This document shows, in pieces, positions 31,276 through 39,282 of a stretch of DNA of 48,041 bases. The DNA comes from a virus. The number at the start of each line of letters is the position of its first letter. The first letter of the stretch is position 1. The notes beneath the pieces were generated by a model. That model saw nothing but the letters and a program-made list of their open reading frames with translations. It made no database searches and was not told where the DNA came from. The translations under genes and the position numbers were made by a program. The stretch lies in the IMG/VR virus record IMGVR_UViG_3300028581_003708, positions 1 through 48,041 of that record; one strand, given 5' to 3'.

Positions 31276-31333
31276 AAAAAGTAGTCGGGATATAAAAAGA
31301 AAATCATTTCACCCAGTAAGTCCTGGGACAGTT

Positions 31334-31369
31334 AAAAAGGGCCTCTTGCGGGGCCCTTTTTTTTTGTAT
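31334..31369 (+). terminator. Rho-independent terminator after gp23
   Basis: AAAAAGGGCC (31334-31343), 8-nt loop, GGCCC (31352-31356) and a run of nine T. A ten-pair stem counting the A-T base, followed by the U-tract: the clearest terminator in the window, closing the head gene block. Confidence 0.85.
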
Positions 31370-31394
31370 ATTGCTAAATATTACCACTGCATAG

Positions 31395-31402
31395 AATAAA
31401 TA
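31395..31402 (+). promoter_or_regulatory. Late-type box AATAAATA, 5 nt before ATG 31408
   Basis: Restarts transcription after the gp23 terminator. Predicted +1 is the start codon. Confidence 0.55.
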
Positions 31403-31407
31403 TTTGT

Positions 31408-31797
31408 ATGGCATTTATACAGTTTACAAACACACTAGCAGACCCAGCATCCACCTCACCAGAGACATTGAATTTCTCTCTCACTGCCAAAGGCGTGGTT
31501 CTTGAAACATTGGGCACAGGTGCAAAATATCTTGTGTTTCAAGATGCAAGCCGCACATTGACCACTGTGCAACAAACATTGTCCACACCTGATGGCACGA
31601 AATTTAGAGCTGACATTGCCTACAAGGATGCACAATTTGGAATCATCAATACTAACAACACCTCCACCATCTTCACATTGGTCACAGGCAGCGGTGTTGC
31701 CAACAGAGTCACATATGTGACACAGTCAGTTACTGACAATGGTTTTGATTCGCAGAGTTTTGCAGACTTTCAGAGACTGTGGAGTCTCAACGGTTAA
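31408..31797 (+). CDS. Hypothetical protein next to gp23, 129 aa
   Basis: A 129-aa Thr/Ala/Asn-rich, beta-type protein (MAFIQFTNTLADPASTSPETLNFSL), with a C-terminal GFDSQSFADFQRLWSLNG. No family recognised. Its position after the major capsid gene, with its own late-type box, suggests a capsid decoration protein or a small virion component. It converges on queF; the stops are adjacent. Confidence 0.6.
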   Translation: MAFIQFTNTLADPASTSPETLNFSLTAKGVVLETLGTGAKYLVFQDASRTLTTVQQTLSTPDGTKFRADIAYKDAQFGIINTNNTSTIFTLVTGSGVANRVTYVTQSVTDNGFDSQSFADFQRLWSLNG

Positions 31798-32718
31798 TCA
31801 CTGACGAACTGTCTTAGTAAAGTATTTCCATTTATCCCACATAGCATGATTCTGTTTTAATAGCTCTTGGCTATTGGCTCTAATAGGATTAATGTCAATA
31901 CCGCCTCGTCTAACATACAAGCATGATACCATTAGTTCTTCTGGTTTAACTAAATCATATAACCGCTTATATATAGTCTCGCAAATTTCTTCATGAAAAT
32001 GACATTCATCTCTAAATGAGACAATGTACTGTAATAACGAGGTTTGATTAAGCTGATAAGGTCCTTTGTAATGAATGTACACATCCCCCCAATCCGGTTG
32101 GGATGTGACCCTGCAATTACTCTTTAAAAGGGCTGAATGAAAGCGTTGTACTTTATTAGAATCACCTTCAGTCCAGCCAAGTAAGGAGGGGTCTTCTTTA
32201 TAACCGCGAGATTTAATTGACGTTACGTCAATATTATTTTCCAAAGTAGGGTAGTTAGCGCTCGAGAATAAAGGTGGATAATACATCGTATCATCAACAG
32301 CTTTTGCTAATCTAACACAAACTCTAACTTCTGTTTCTAATAGTTTAGATAAATCATTTTCCATTACGGCTTCAAGCTGTTGTAATACACTAATAATATT
32401 ACCCTGATACTTCTCCATATTGAATGTATTCATATAGAGTTTAATAGACTTTGATTCAACAATATATTTGTTAGTAGCAGGATATACAACCTTAGCAATA
32501 GCAGCAATAGGCATTCCTTCATTAGTTAAACAAGACACTTCATAAGCATTCCAGATATCATAACCACAGAATGGAGGATTATCATCACTGATATCCAGAT
32601 GCTTTCTATTATTCTGTCTCGGCTCACGAACCAAAAGTGAGGGGTCGTAGGTACATTTATACCCAGTTATTTTACCAAGATGCTTTGATATATTACTGTT
32701 ATCTAATTCCGTATTCAT
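31798..32718 (-). CDS. queF: 7-cyano-7-deazaguanine reductase (QueF)
   Basis: A 306-aa two-domain (E. coli-type) QueF, which reduces the nitrile of preQ0 to the aminomethyl of preQ1 with NADPH. The catalytic region is SNCRVTSQPDWG (Cys202, Asp209). ESKSIKLYMNTFN (from Glu88) is the NADPH/substrate motif of the first domain, and FHEEICETIYKRL with RRGGIDINPIR are typical of the C-terminal domain. It is the last gene of the dpdA operon. In this setting preQ1 should be destined for DNA, not tRNA. It overlaps the preceding kinase gene by 20 nt. Its DNA is more AT-rich than the operon average. Confidence 0.93.
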   Translation of the reverse strand: MNTELDNSNISKHLGKITGYKCTYDPSLLVREPRQNNRKHLDISDDNPPFCGYDIWNAYEVSCLTNEGMPIAAIAKVVYPATNKYIVESKSIKLYMNTFNMEKYQGNIISVLQQLEAVMENDLSKLLETEVRVCVRLAKAVDDTMYYPPLFSSANYPTLENNIDVTSIKSRGYKEDPSLLGWTEGDSNKVQRFHSALLKSNCRVTSQPDWGDVYIHYKGPYQLNQTSLLQYIVSFRDECHFHEEICETIYKRLYDLVKPEELMVSCLYVRRGGIDINPIRANSQELLKQNHAMWDKWKYFTKTVRQ

Positions 32719-33277
32719 TAAGTTTTATTTTAATCGCTTCCATGCGTTCTTCCACTGTTCCTTTTAAAATAGTTACCTTGTCTTTTAACCGTTCATCCTT
32801 TAGCCAGCAATTTTCATACGAATCAATAATTGCATCTCTAAATTCTTTATTTGTACTTCTCTCACCATCATCCTCCAGAGGCACATCATGAGGACTTGGA
32901 TAAAAAATATGATCATATCTATGAATATGATTTACATAATACATCAAACCAAGACTATTGGACACAGGAAAATCTTTTAGCCTATTATAAGCAAAGTAAC
33001 TTGTATATATCATGCCATCCATAATACACCTATCATGAAGTGTACCTCCAAACCCACTCAACTTGTAGTCAAATAGTAAATTCTCAAATTCTTTATTCAA
33101 TATTAGAGTTTGAGTCACATCGTTTGCTCCTGACTCATTTATATCAACTCCATACTCACGGCTAATTAATCTTGTGACTTCATCTACATACCATAACTTG
33201 GAACCATAAAATCGTTTGCACTCCTTGAGCAGCGTAGTTTTACCTGAACATTGTGGACCTGTGAAAGTGAATATCAT
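32699..33277 (-). CDS. P-loop kinase-like ATPase (NadR/AAA_28-like)
   Basis: A 192-aa P-loop protein: Walker A FTGPQCSGKTT (residues 5-15), LWYVDEVTRLISREYG and LHDRCIMDGMIYTSYFAY, the layout of the NadR-type ribosylnicotinamide kinase group. HDR is the equivalent of the DR motif. It shares its G-x-x-C-x-GKTT loop with the kinase at 14463, which lies beside queE. In the dpdA operon it could phosphorylate a purine or salvage intermediate, but the substrate is unknown. Start overlaps the preceding stop by 4 nt. Confidence 0.68.
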   Translation of the reverse strand: MIFTFTGPQCSGKTTLLKECKRFYGSKLWYVDEVTRLISREYGVDINESGANDVTQTLILNKEFENLLFDYKLSGFGGTLHDRCIMDGMIYTSYFAYNRLKDFPVSNSLGLMYYVNHIHRYDHIFYPSPHDVPLEDDGERSTNKEFRDAIIDSYENCWLKDERLKDKVTILKGTVEERMEAIKIKLNEYGIR

Positions 33278-33444
33278 TTTTTTAGTATCTTAGCAGTATA
33301 CTCCAACTCAATGCCATACAACAGTTCTTTCAACATCTTCACTTCATCCAAAAGAATACGGTTTTGTTTTTCTAATGTCTTTAGTTGCTCTTGCAAAACA
33401 GATCTACCTTGAGTCATCTGTCTATACCAATGCATTAATGACAT
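33274..33444 (-). CDS. Small coiled-coil protein in the dpdA operon, 56 aa
   Basis: A 56-aa helical protein (QLKTLEKQNRILLDEVKMLKELLYGIELE) with heptad-like leucines. The start at 33444 (MSLMHWYRQ) is used because it lies 1 nt after the preceding stop; an upstream in-frame start would overlap. The stop overlaps the kinase start by 4 nt. No family recognised; possibly an adaptor for a neighbouring enzyme. Confidence 0.55.
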   Translation of the reverse strand: MSLMHWYRQMTQGRSVLQEQLKTLEKQNRILLDEVKMLKELLYGIELEYTAKILKK

Positions 33445-33445
33445 T

Positions 33446-33793
33446 TTATTTGCCCCACTTACCATTGTATACTATTTCAGCAATAATGCCATACACCGCT
33501 GAATCTCTGAATGCGTCCATGACTGGTTCATTTGCAGAATTCATGACTTTTTTCTTTAAGACCAAGTTAATTAGCCGTTGAATCTTGTCATTGAGACGCA
33601 CCACAATGGCAGATATGGCAGCAAATATATCTTCCTGCTTCACTAAATCTGAGCCAAGAGAAATATTTCCTGGGCCATAGTCAAACTGCTTCCTGCAAAA
33701 CGTTTCATATAATTCGATCTGTATTTTCTGAAACTCTTTGCATGTCTCTGGGAAATTTTTTTCCACGTATTTGATGGCATCATCTTTATTCAC
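33446..33793 (-). CDS. Nmad1/DUF1599-like protein
   Basis: A 115-aa protein with the pattern of nucleotide modification associated domain 1 (DUF1599): FCRKQFDYGPGNISLGSDL, AAISAIVVRLNDKIQRLINL and a final DAFRDSAVYGIIAEIVYNG. The conserved K-x-x-DYG, N-I, R-x-x-DK-x-x-RL and D-x-x-Y are present. The family is found with base-modification genes, but its chemistry is not established. It starts with GTG, overlapping the stop of GMP reductase (GTGA). Its place in this operon is consistent with a role in DNA modification. Confidence 0.7.
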   Translation of the reverse strand: MNKDDAIKYVEKNFPETCKEFQKIQIELYETFCRKQFDYGPGNISLGSDLVKQEDIFAAISAIVVRLNDKIQRLINLVLKKKVMNSANEPVMDAFRDSAVYGIIAEIVYNGKWGK

Positions 33794-34761
33794 AATCGCA
33801 CTCCATGAGATACTTTATTTAAATTCAAAGCACCCAGATTGCAACCACCTGCATAACTAATGGCACTCTGCAAGTCTTGCTCTATTTCTTCTAGTTTTTC
33901 TAGATATGTAAAAGCGTCTGTGTCCATGAGCTTCATTGTACCTTCAATATTCTTTTTTTCAATCTTATTGTGTGCACTGGCTGATCCAAAGTACTGTTTG
34001 TAGCGTCTGCCATTAGCATCTTTTACAAGAGGTGCAGGGCTATCTGAACATGCAGCAAATATGGATCCACACATCACCATGGTGGCGCCTGCAACAAGAG
34101 CCTTTGCAATATCACCATTGCAGCGCACACCACCATCTGCAATGATGGGCATGTCCCTGTCCTTGGTACACTCCATGATGCAGCTAAACATAGGATATGT
34201 GAACCCTGTTTTATCTTTTGTAGTACAAGCAAACCCTCCACCAATTCCAACCTTCACAGCATCTGCACCCATGCTGTGCAAGTATTCAACGCCCTGAAAA
34301 GTAGCAACATTACCAGCAATGATTTTTGTATCTGGCAGGGTTTGCTTGATGTGTTTGATCTGATCTGCAACCTTGGAATGATGACCATGAGCCACATCTA
34401 TGGTAATAAAATCTACACGAAGATGTCTGTTAGCCAACTCAGTAATAATAATAGCATCCTTGGATTGTATGCCAACGCTGATGGAAATGGTCTTAAGATC
34501 GCCCAACCAAGCTCTGTTATTTGCATCTTCGACAAACTTAATAATGTCAACATCAAAACGATGCATGATATAAAAATAATCGTTGAGATCCAGCATTTTG
34601 CAAATATCAAAATCAATGCAGCATCTCATGTTGGCTGGCACTACAGGTAACTTGAAGCGCTTGCCACAAAACATTACATCAGTATCAATCTCTGCTCTGG
34701 TTTGAACAGAGTTAAAATTTGGCTTGAGAAAAATATTCTCATAGTGTAGAGACATGTCCAT
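33790..34761 (-). CDS. guaC: GMP reductase
   Basis: A 323-aa IMPDH/GMP reductase-family barrel. The catalytic loop GIGGGFACTTKDKTGFTYPMF has Cys179 and resembles GMP reductase (GIGPGSVCTTRKKTG) rather than IMP dehydrogenase; there is no CBS domain. LKTISISVGIQ, FITIDVAHGHH, IIAGNVAT and MPIIADGGVRCNGDIAKAL are the usual barrel strands. It converts GMP to IMP with NADPH. It lies in the dpdA operon, starting 2 nt after the end of the formyltransferase gene. A phage-encoded GMP reductase is unusual; one use would be recycling guanine released by DpdA. Confidence 0.85.
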   Translation of the reverse strand: MDMSLHYENIFLKPNFNSVQTRAEIDTDVMFCGKRFKLPVVPANMRCCIDFDICKMLDLNDYFYIMHRFDVDIIKFVEDANNRAWLGDLKTISISVGIQSKDAIIITELANRHLRVDFITIDVAHGHHSKVADQIKHIKQTLPDTKIIAGNVATFQGVEYLHSMGADAVKVGIGGGFACTTKDKTGFTYPMFSCIMECTKDRDMPIIADGGVRCNGDIAKALVAGATMVMCGSIFAACSDSPAPLVKDANGRRYKQYFGSASAHNKIEKKNIEGTMKLMDTDAFTYLEKLEEIEQDLQSAISYAGGCNLGALNLNKVSHGVRL

Positions 34762-34762
34762 G

Positions 34763-35335
34763 TTACTGTTCAAGAATTCTAAACGCAGTGAAGAAGCTCT
34801 TCCAAAGATCCAATGCTGTGACACGCAGAGCACTGCACACTTCATTTAACGTTTTATTTTTTATATCCGTGCCTTGGCTCATGAGTATCTCTCCTTCATC
34901 CACCCCTGGTGTAACTCTGTGAATAACACATCCAGCCACATCATATCCTTCTGTAAAAGCTCTCTGTTGTGGATTAAACCCCTTCAATGAAGGGAATTTG
35001 TCAATGAGCCCTGGATGCAAATTGTAGATTTCATATTTTTCACATATTTGTTCAGGAATAATTCTCAGGTAGCCATGCAATGTTACAATTGGGTTGTCAT
35101 ATCTGGATAGAATACTCTCATAGTTTGCTACACTTGGCTTGGATGGCAAGTGTTGCCAGCAATGCATCATGTTGAGTTTAGTTGCTCTGAATGTAGTCAA
35201 CTCAACAAGCTTTTGGTTAACACCATCATTGTTGTGTTTGTTGTGCACAACACAATCAGGATACACACCAAGTGCATTACTCAGATCATAAATCTCTGTG
35301 CCAGTTTGAGAGAAAAATGTCACCCAAGGTCTCAT
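34763..35335 (-). CDS. dpdN: PurN-like formyltransferase, candidate DpdN
   Basis: A 190-aa formyltransferase-fold protein. The catalytic triad of glycinamide ribonucleotide formyltransferase is visible: Asn105 and His107 in IYNLHPGLI and Asp146 in PGVDEGEI, with VTLHGYLRIIPEQI and VAGCVIHRV between and around them. It is not a purine-synthesis gene by context: its start overlaps the dpdA stop (ATGA), and queF is in the same operon. I recall that DpdN was proposed as the dPreQ1 formyltransferase in phages carrying 7-(formylamino)methyl-7-deazaguanine. This protein fits that role; a substrate of free preQ1 is also possible. Function is inferred from fold and context. Confidence 0.72.
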   Translation of the reverse strand: MRPWVTFFSQTGTEIYDLSNALGVYPDCVVHNKHNNDGVNQKLVELTTFRATKLNMMHCWQHLPSKPSVANYESILSRYDNPIVTLHGYLRIIPEQICEKYEIYNLHPGLIDKFPSLKGFNPQQRAFTEGYDVAGCVIHRVTPGVDEGEILMSQGTDIKNKTLNEVCSALRVTALDLWKSFFTAFRILEQ

Positions 35336-36144
35336 CTACGAATAATTTTCTTAAACATTGTAGTATTATACTTTACCAGTTCAAGCTGATCATCTGTAAA
35401 ATTATGTGTAATAAGATCAGCTAATTTTGTTGATGGTTTATTATCCAGTCCATAGTCAGCATCATACTTCAATCCATGTATGGCAGCAACAACGGGATTA
35501 CTGGTATCACAACTAACAATGTTGCAAACATCTCTATCCACATAATACCTAAACTCCTTGGCCAAGGAGCATCCAAGCAAATGATGAGGCTTGCTCCAAT
35601 TCCATGCTCCGGCATTTATAAGATCGGCGATAAACCGTTGTCGGCCGGTGCACCATCTCTCCAGCGGGTTGCTACCCTCTCCTGTGATATGATAATAACT
35701 AAAATCAAAGCTGATGGCAATCATGTCTGCATTATCAGACATGAATTTGTAGCACTCCTTGAGTTCATGCCAATTCTTGCCTTGCACGGCTCCTATGGCT
35801 TTTGTTGAAAACCTTTCTTTGATGTCCATTGTATAATTTGCAAAAGCCTTAAAGCTTTGCATGGTACCCTGCGCATCTTCTAATACATCTGGCACAATGA
35901 ACATATTAGGCTCAATCTGCTTAGTTTTTACCCAGAACTCTCTACTATCAAACGCTTTGCCCAATTCAAAAATGGAATTATCAAGCAACACCTCTCTGTT
36001 GTAGATTGCCCTGGAAGACTTAAAAAACTCATTGTATGCAGGGTATTGATCCAGAAGATGCACCAAGCAGTAATCGAAATCGTTATATTCTTTGGAATGA
36101 TCAAGTATGGATATAGGGGACTCGTGTGATACTTTCATTAGCAT
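35332..36144 (-). CDS. dpdA: DNA guanine transglycosylase DpdA
   Basis: A 270-aa TGT-fold protein of the DpdA type, which swaps guanine in DNA for a 7-deazaguanine base. Seen are LLDNSIFELG (a counterpart of the TGT active-site Asp region), FIVPDVLED, IGAVQGKNWHEL (matching the GIVQG motif of TGT), AISFDFSYY and NIVSCDTSNPVV, probably including the nucleophilic Asp. The frame is open upstream, but the start at 36144 is chosen because a TTGATC-N17-TATAAT promoter puts +1 exactly there. It heads a seven-gene operon with overlaps of 4 to 20 nt or 1-nt gaps. Which DpdA subfamily it belongs to needs a phylogeny. Confidence 0.85.
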   Translation of the reverse strand: MLMKVSHESPISILDHSKEYNDFDYCLVHLLDQYPAYNEFFKSSRAIYNREVLLDNSIFELGKAFDSREFWVKTKQIEPNMFIVPDVLEDAQGTMQSFKAFANYTMDIKERFSTKAIGAVQGKNWHELKECYKFMSDNADMIAISFDFSYYHITGEGSNPLERWCTGRQRFIADLINAGAWNWSKPHHLLGCSLAKEFRYYVDRDVCNIVSCDTSNPVVAAIHGLKYDADYGLDNKPSTKLADLITHNFTDDQLELVKYNTTMFKKIIRR

Positions 36145-36150
36145 ATCCCC

Positions 36151-36179
36151 ATTATAAATGTAAATAACATATAGATCAA
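36151..36179 (-). promoter_or_regulatory. Sigma70-like promoter of the dpdA operon
   Basis: Minus-strand TTGATC (36179-36174), 17-nt spacer, TATAAT (36156-36151). Predicted +1 is 36144, the A of the dpdA start. The same bases include a plus-strand late box for the spike gene. Confidence 0.65.
36153..36160 (+). promoter_or_regulatory. Late-type box TATAAATG before gp5-like gene
   Basis: One mismatch to the T4 late consensus, 20 nt from the spike ATG at 36181. It overlaps the -10 of the opposing dpdA promoter, so early and late transcription could exclude each other here. Confidence 0.45.
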
Positions 36180-36180
36180 C

Positions 36181-39054
36181 ATGAATTATCCAAAATATTA
36201 CGGTAATTATCTGGGCATAGTGGTACAGAATAATGATCCACTCAAGAGAGGCCGTGTCAAGGTGTTTGTACCGCACATATCACCCACTGTGTACAACAAG
36301 TGGGTTGAAACAGGCAAAGACAAATGCTTTAAATTTTTAGGCAAAAATGTGTACAGTGATCTGTCAGACATTATTGATGAGTTGAAAAAAATACTCCCAT
36401 GGGCTGAAATTGCAGCTCCTCTTGCTGGAGAGAGTGGCAGCGGCAGATACAATGCACATTTTAACATTGGCACCATCAGTGACAGCAGTGATGTGAGGCA
36501 AACATTCACAAATGCAGATAATTGTGAAATTGATTACTCAAAGACAAATGAATACAGTCAAAATTTGGATAACATTGGTGAAAAACCAGGTTTTATATAT
36601 GATGTATCTTACTACAAGCTCAAAGATGCTTTTGCTGATCCAGCAGAAAACAATACCAACAATGTAAATGTATTTACCTACAACTACACTCCAGAGTGTT
36701 ACAGCAATTGTGCCAAAGGTGCATTTCCAATATTAAACGTTGGAGCTCATGTGTGGGTGTTCTTTAACAATGGAGATGCACTCAAACCTGTCATATTTGG
36801 CACCTCATATGGTTCAGATGATTGGGGAAGCATATTCGGCATAGCCAACACAGAAGGCACACAACTGTCAGCCACCCCAGATGAGGGACTGGATTATCCA
36901 GGTGCATATGAGAATGCAGCTTTATCAGGTAATAAAGTGGAGTATGACATCAATGCAGACACCTATCGCAACAAATATGTTCTGAATCAAAAAGGAGGCA
37001 CAATTGCCATAGTAAACACTGACAACAGAGAAATGCTCAAGCTCACCCACTATTCAGGCTCTTTTAAAGAATTTAATAACCACACAACAATTGAGCTGGC
37101 AACCAACAATGATCAAAAGCTTGTGTTGGGTGATTCGTTTCTTACGGTGAGAGGCACAAGAAACGAATTCACACAGTTTGATTATGACAGTGTTGTGAAG
37201 GGCGATCACTATCGAAAAGTGGGTAATTTAAACAAAGAACTCTACAAGCAATGGAGAGAGACAGCCAGAGAGCTAGCAGATACAAAACAGCTTTTTGACA
37301 TACAACGTTCTGGTGGATACACAGGGACCGGCGGCACGAGCTTCACAGCAGCCGGTCAATCCAGAAGCGGCTCTGCAGACAAGTGCCCTGTGTGCAATAA
37401 AGATACAAACAAATATTTTGCTGTTAATACATCTTATAACAAATCATATGTCAATAGAACAAACAGGTCAGTAGCCAACTCCAGAGGTGATTTTGTCTTT
37501 GGAAAAACAATGATTCCGAGTGTTGGAAAGACCATGAGTGTACCCAATCTAGGCAATCTTGGAACCCCCATAAATGTTTCTCCTGTGGATGGATTAGGAG
37601 GATCAGTTGATGGCAGTACAGGAACTAATAGACCTGGAATGATTTTTGGTAAAACATGTCCAGCTTGCAATGGCACAGGATTGAGCCCCAGCTCACAGGG
37701 TGGCCGTTGGACAAAGGAACCTAAAAAAGAAAATTTTGAAAGACTGTTGCAACAAAAAATATGTGAATTGGCTGATATAGAGAAGAAAATGGGCATAGGT
37801 GGCAGTGAAATTGTTGATATAACCAAACACAAAGTTGAAAATATTGGATCTGCCATGAACGATTATGGTGCTGTTCGTGTTGATCCCAAAGGTAAAATGT
37901 ATGTGTCTGATGTGCAAGTGGGTAAATATGGCACATTTTATAACCGCACACCAACACCGTTAGTTGAAATGGTGCAAGTTACAGATCAACCAGCTGGCAA
38001 CTATACACTCAATGTGAGCAACAAATATAACTGCATGGTGGGTGCAGGGGGCATGAACATGAAATCATATGGCGCAGTTAATATCAGCGGCGCAATGACC
38101 AATGTTGCAGGTTCTCAAGTTAATATTTCCAGTGAAAATGAAGTGACCATTGATGGAGGCAAGAGAATCAACATCACTGGTGATGTGGTGAGTCTCAAGC
38201 AAAGAGACAAGAAGCAAATCCTAGTGGAAGGATCTCTTGGTATTACTAATAATGCAGTAGTCGCTGGCGGTCTACATGTTGAAGGTGAAGGTACATTCAA
38301 TCACATAACAATGCCCAAACAAATCAGCTCCACAGAGCAAGCACAGACCTTTGGTGCTGCAGCCACTGATGAAACAAACGGTTTTGGAAAAATTATTGGC
38401 TATGGTGTGCCTCTTGCCAATGCCCCTACAGCAGCAACAGATCCCAATGGAGGTCTATATTTTAGTCCTGATGTGCCTGGTGCACCAGCATTTGTGGGCA
38501 TTACTGACATGACATTAACCATAGGCAGAATCAAAGGAAGCACAGAAGGCGGAGAAGCATCAAATATAGGATATATTCCTATTAATTGCATCGCGACTTT
38601 TAACCCCGCATATGGGTACGTACCAAATCCCGCAGGTCTGCCCACACCAAATACAATCCCAATACCCATTTTGGGCGGCATATGCTCGGGTGCACCTGGC
38701 TTGGCGTCACCTGCTCTTGATGCGCCTGTTGTGTTTGGTACTGGCACACCCAACATTCGTGGTGCATATAGTCAGGGCGGGGGCTCAGCAGACGCAGGAG
38801 TCATATCAACAATACCAATCAACAATGCATCTGCACTGAATCATTCCTTAGCATTATATGGCACTGGCAGACAGTCAGACTCTTTTGTGCTTGAACCACA
38901 CAGTCACCTGTTCCCTGCACCTGCAATGACACTCACAGACACAAACATGGCTGTGAGAGAAAAGGCTTCAGGCAAATTAGCACCCATAAACGCTGAACCA
39001 CCAGCAAACGCACCCATACTGAGCAATAGCTCGCTAACTAATAATGTCAACTAG
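36181..39054 (+). CDS. 5: Baseplate central spike, gp5-like
   Basis: A 957-aa protein. The first 220 residues contain a gp5/VgrG-type OB-fold (YYGNYLGIVVQNNDPLKRGRVKVFVPHI ... LPWAEIAAPL ... VGAHVWVFFNNGDALKPVIFGTSYG). The middle (residues about 380-520) is low-complexity and carries two CxxC pairs, Cys402/405 (CPVC) and Cys493/496 (CPACNGTG), likely one zinc site. The C-terminal third is repeat-rich (VNISSENEVTIDGGKRINITGDV), as in a trimeric beta-helix, and ends with EPHSHLFP (His907, His909), which could hold a metal at the tip. No lysozyme domain is present, unlike T4 gp5. Confidence 0.8.
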   Translation: MNYPKYYGNYLGIVVQNNDPLKRGRVKVFVPHISPTVYNKWVETGKDKCFKFLGKNVYSDLSDIIDELKKILPWAEIAAPLAGESGSGRYNAHFNIGTISDSSDVRQTFTNADNCEIDYSKTNEYSQNLDNIGEKPGFIYDVSYYKLKDAFADPAENNTNNVNVFTYNYTPECYSNCAKGAFPILNVGAHVWVFFNNGDALKPVIFGTSYGSDDWGSIFGIANTEGTQLSATPDEGLDYPGAYENAALSGNKVEYDINADTYRNKYVLNQKGGTIAIVNTDNREMLKLTHYSGSFKEFNNHTTIELATNNDQKLVLGDSFLTVRGTRNEFTQFDYDSVVKGDHYRKVGNLNKELYKQWRETARELADTKQLFDIQRSGGYTGTGGTSFTAAGQSRSGSADKCPVCNKDTNKYFAVNTSYNKSYVNRTNRSVANSRGDFVFGKTMIPSVGKTMSVPNLGNLGTPINVSPVDGLGGSVDGSTGTNRPGMIFGKTCPACNGTGLSPSSQGGRWTKEPKKENFERLLQQKICELADIEKKMGIGGSEIVDITKHKVENIGSAMNDYGAVRVDPKGKMYVSDVQVGKYGTFYNRTPTPLVEMVQVTDQPAGNYTLNVSNKYNCMVGAGGMNMKSYGAVNISGAMTNVAGSQVNISSENEVTIDGGKRINITGDVVSLKQRDKKQILVEGSLGITNNAVVAGGLHVEGEGTFNHITMPKQISSTEQAQTFGAAATDETNGFGKIIGYGVPLANAPTAATDPNGGLYFSPDVPGAPAFVGITDMTLTIGRIKGSTEGGEASNIGYIPINCIATFNPAYGYVPNPAGLPTPNTIPIPILGGICSGAPGLASPALDAPVVFGTGTPNIRGAYSQGGGSADAGVISTIPINNASALNHSLALYGTGRQSDSFVLEPHSHLFPAPAMTLTDTNMAVREKASGKLAPINAEPPANAPILSNSSLTNNVN

Positions 39055-39250
39055 CAGGTCTTGTCTTGCGCCAATCAATTCTGTGATTAGAAACCCAATC
39101 AATTAAAGCGCGCTCAAACCCCACATCACCGCCCTCACGTTCAGACATGCACCATTTGTGTTTGTGTATTTCATCTCTCTCAGCATGAAACTCTTTGAAT
39201 AGAGCTGTATGATCCAACTGCAACGCACAAACAGATGATAGCGGTGCCAT
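39047..39250 (-). CDS. Small conserved protein, 67 aa
   Basis: A 67-aa protein with HKHKWCMSEREGGDVGFERALIDWVSNH in the middle, a pattern (HK-x(2)-SE-x-EG-x-DVG-x-E-A-x-DW) that I recall from small proteins in phages and bacteria. Role unknown. A late-type box ends 5 nt before its start. Its 3' end overlaps the spike gene by 8 nt. Confidence 0.6.
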   Translation of the reverse strand: MAPLSSVCALQLDHTALFKEFHAERDEIHKHKWCMSEREGGDVGFERALIDWVSNHRIDWRKTRPAS

Positions 39251-39255
39251 GTTAA

Positions 39256-39263
39256 TATTTATT
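39256..39263 (-). promoter_or_regulatory. Late-type box AATAAATA, 5 nt before ATG 39250
   Basis: Minus strand; predicted +1 is the start codon of the 67-aa gene. Confidence 0.5.
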
Positions 39264-39282
39264 CATTTGTACAACAAAATAC

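Noticed and set aside
34763-35335. Formyltransferase as a purine biosynthesis PurN gene
   Set aside because: No other de novo purine gene is present, and it is coupled to dpdA and co-transcribed with queF, so a modification role fits better.
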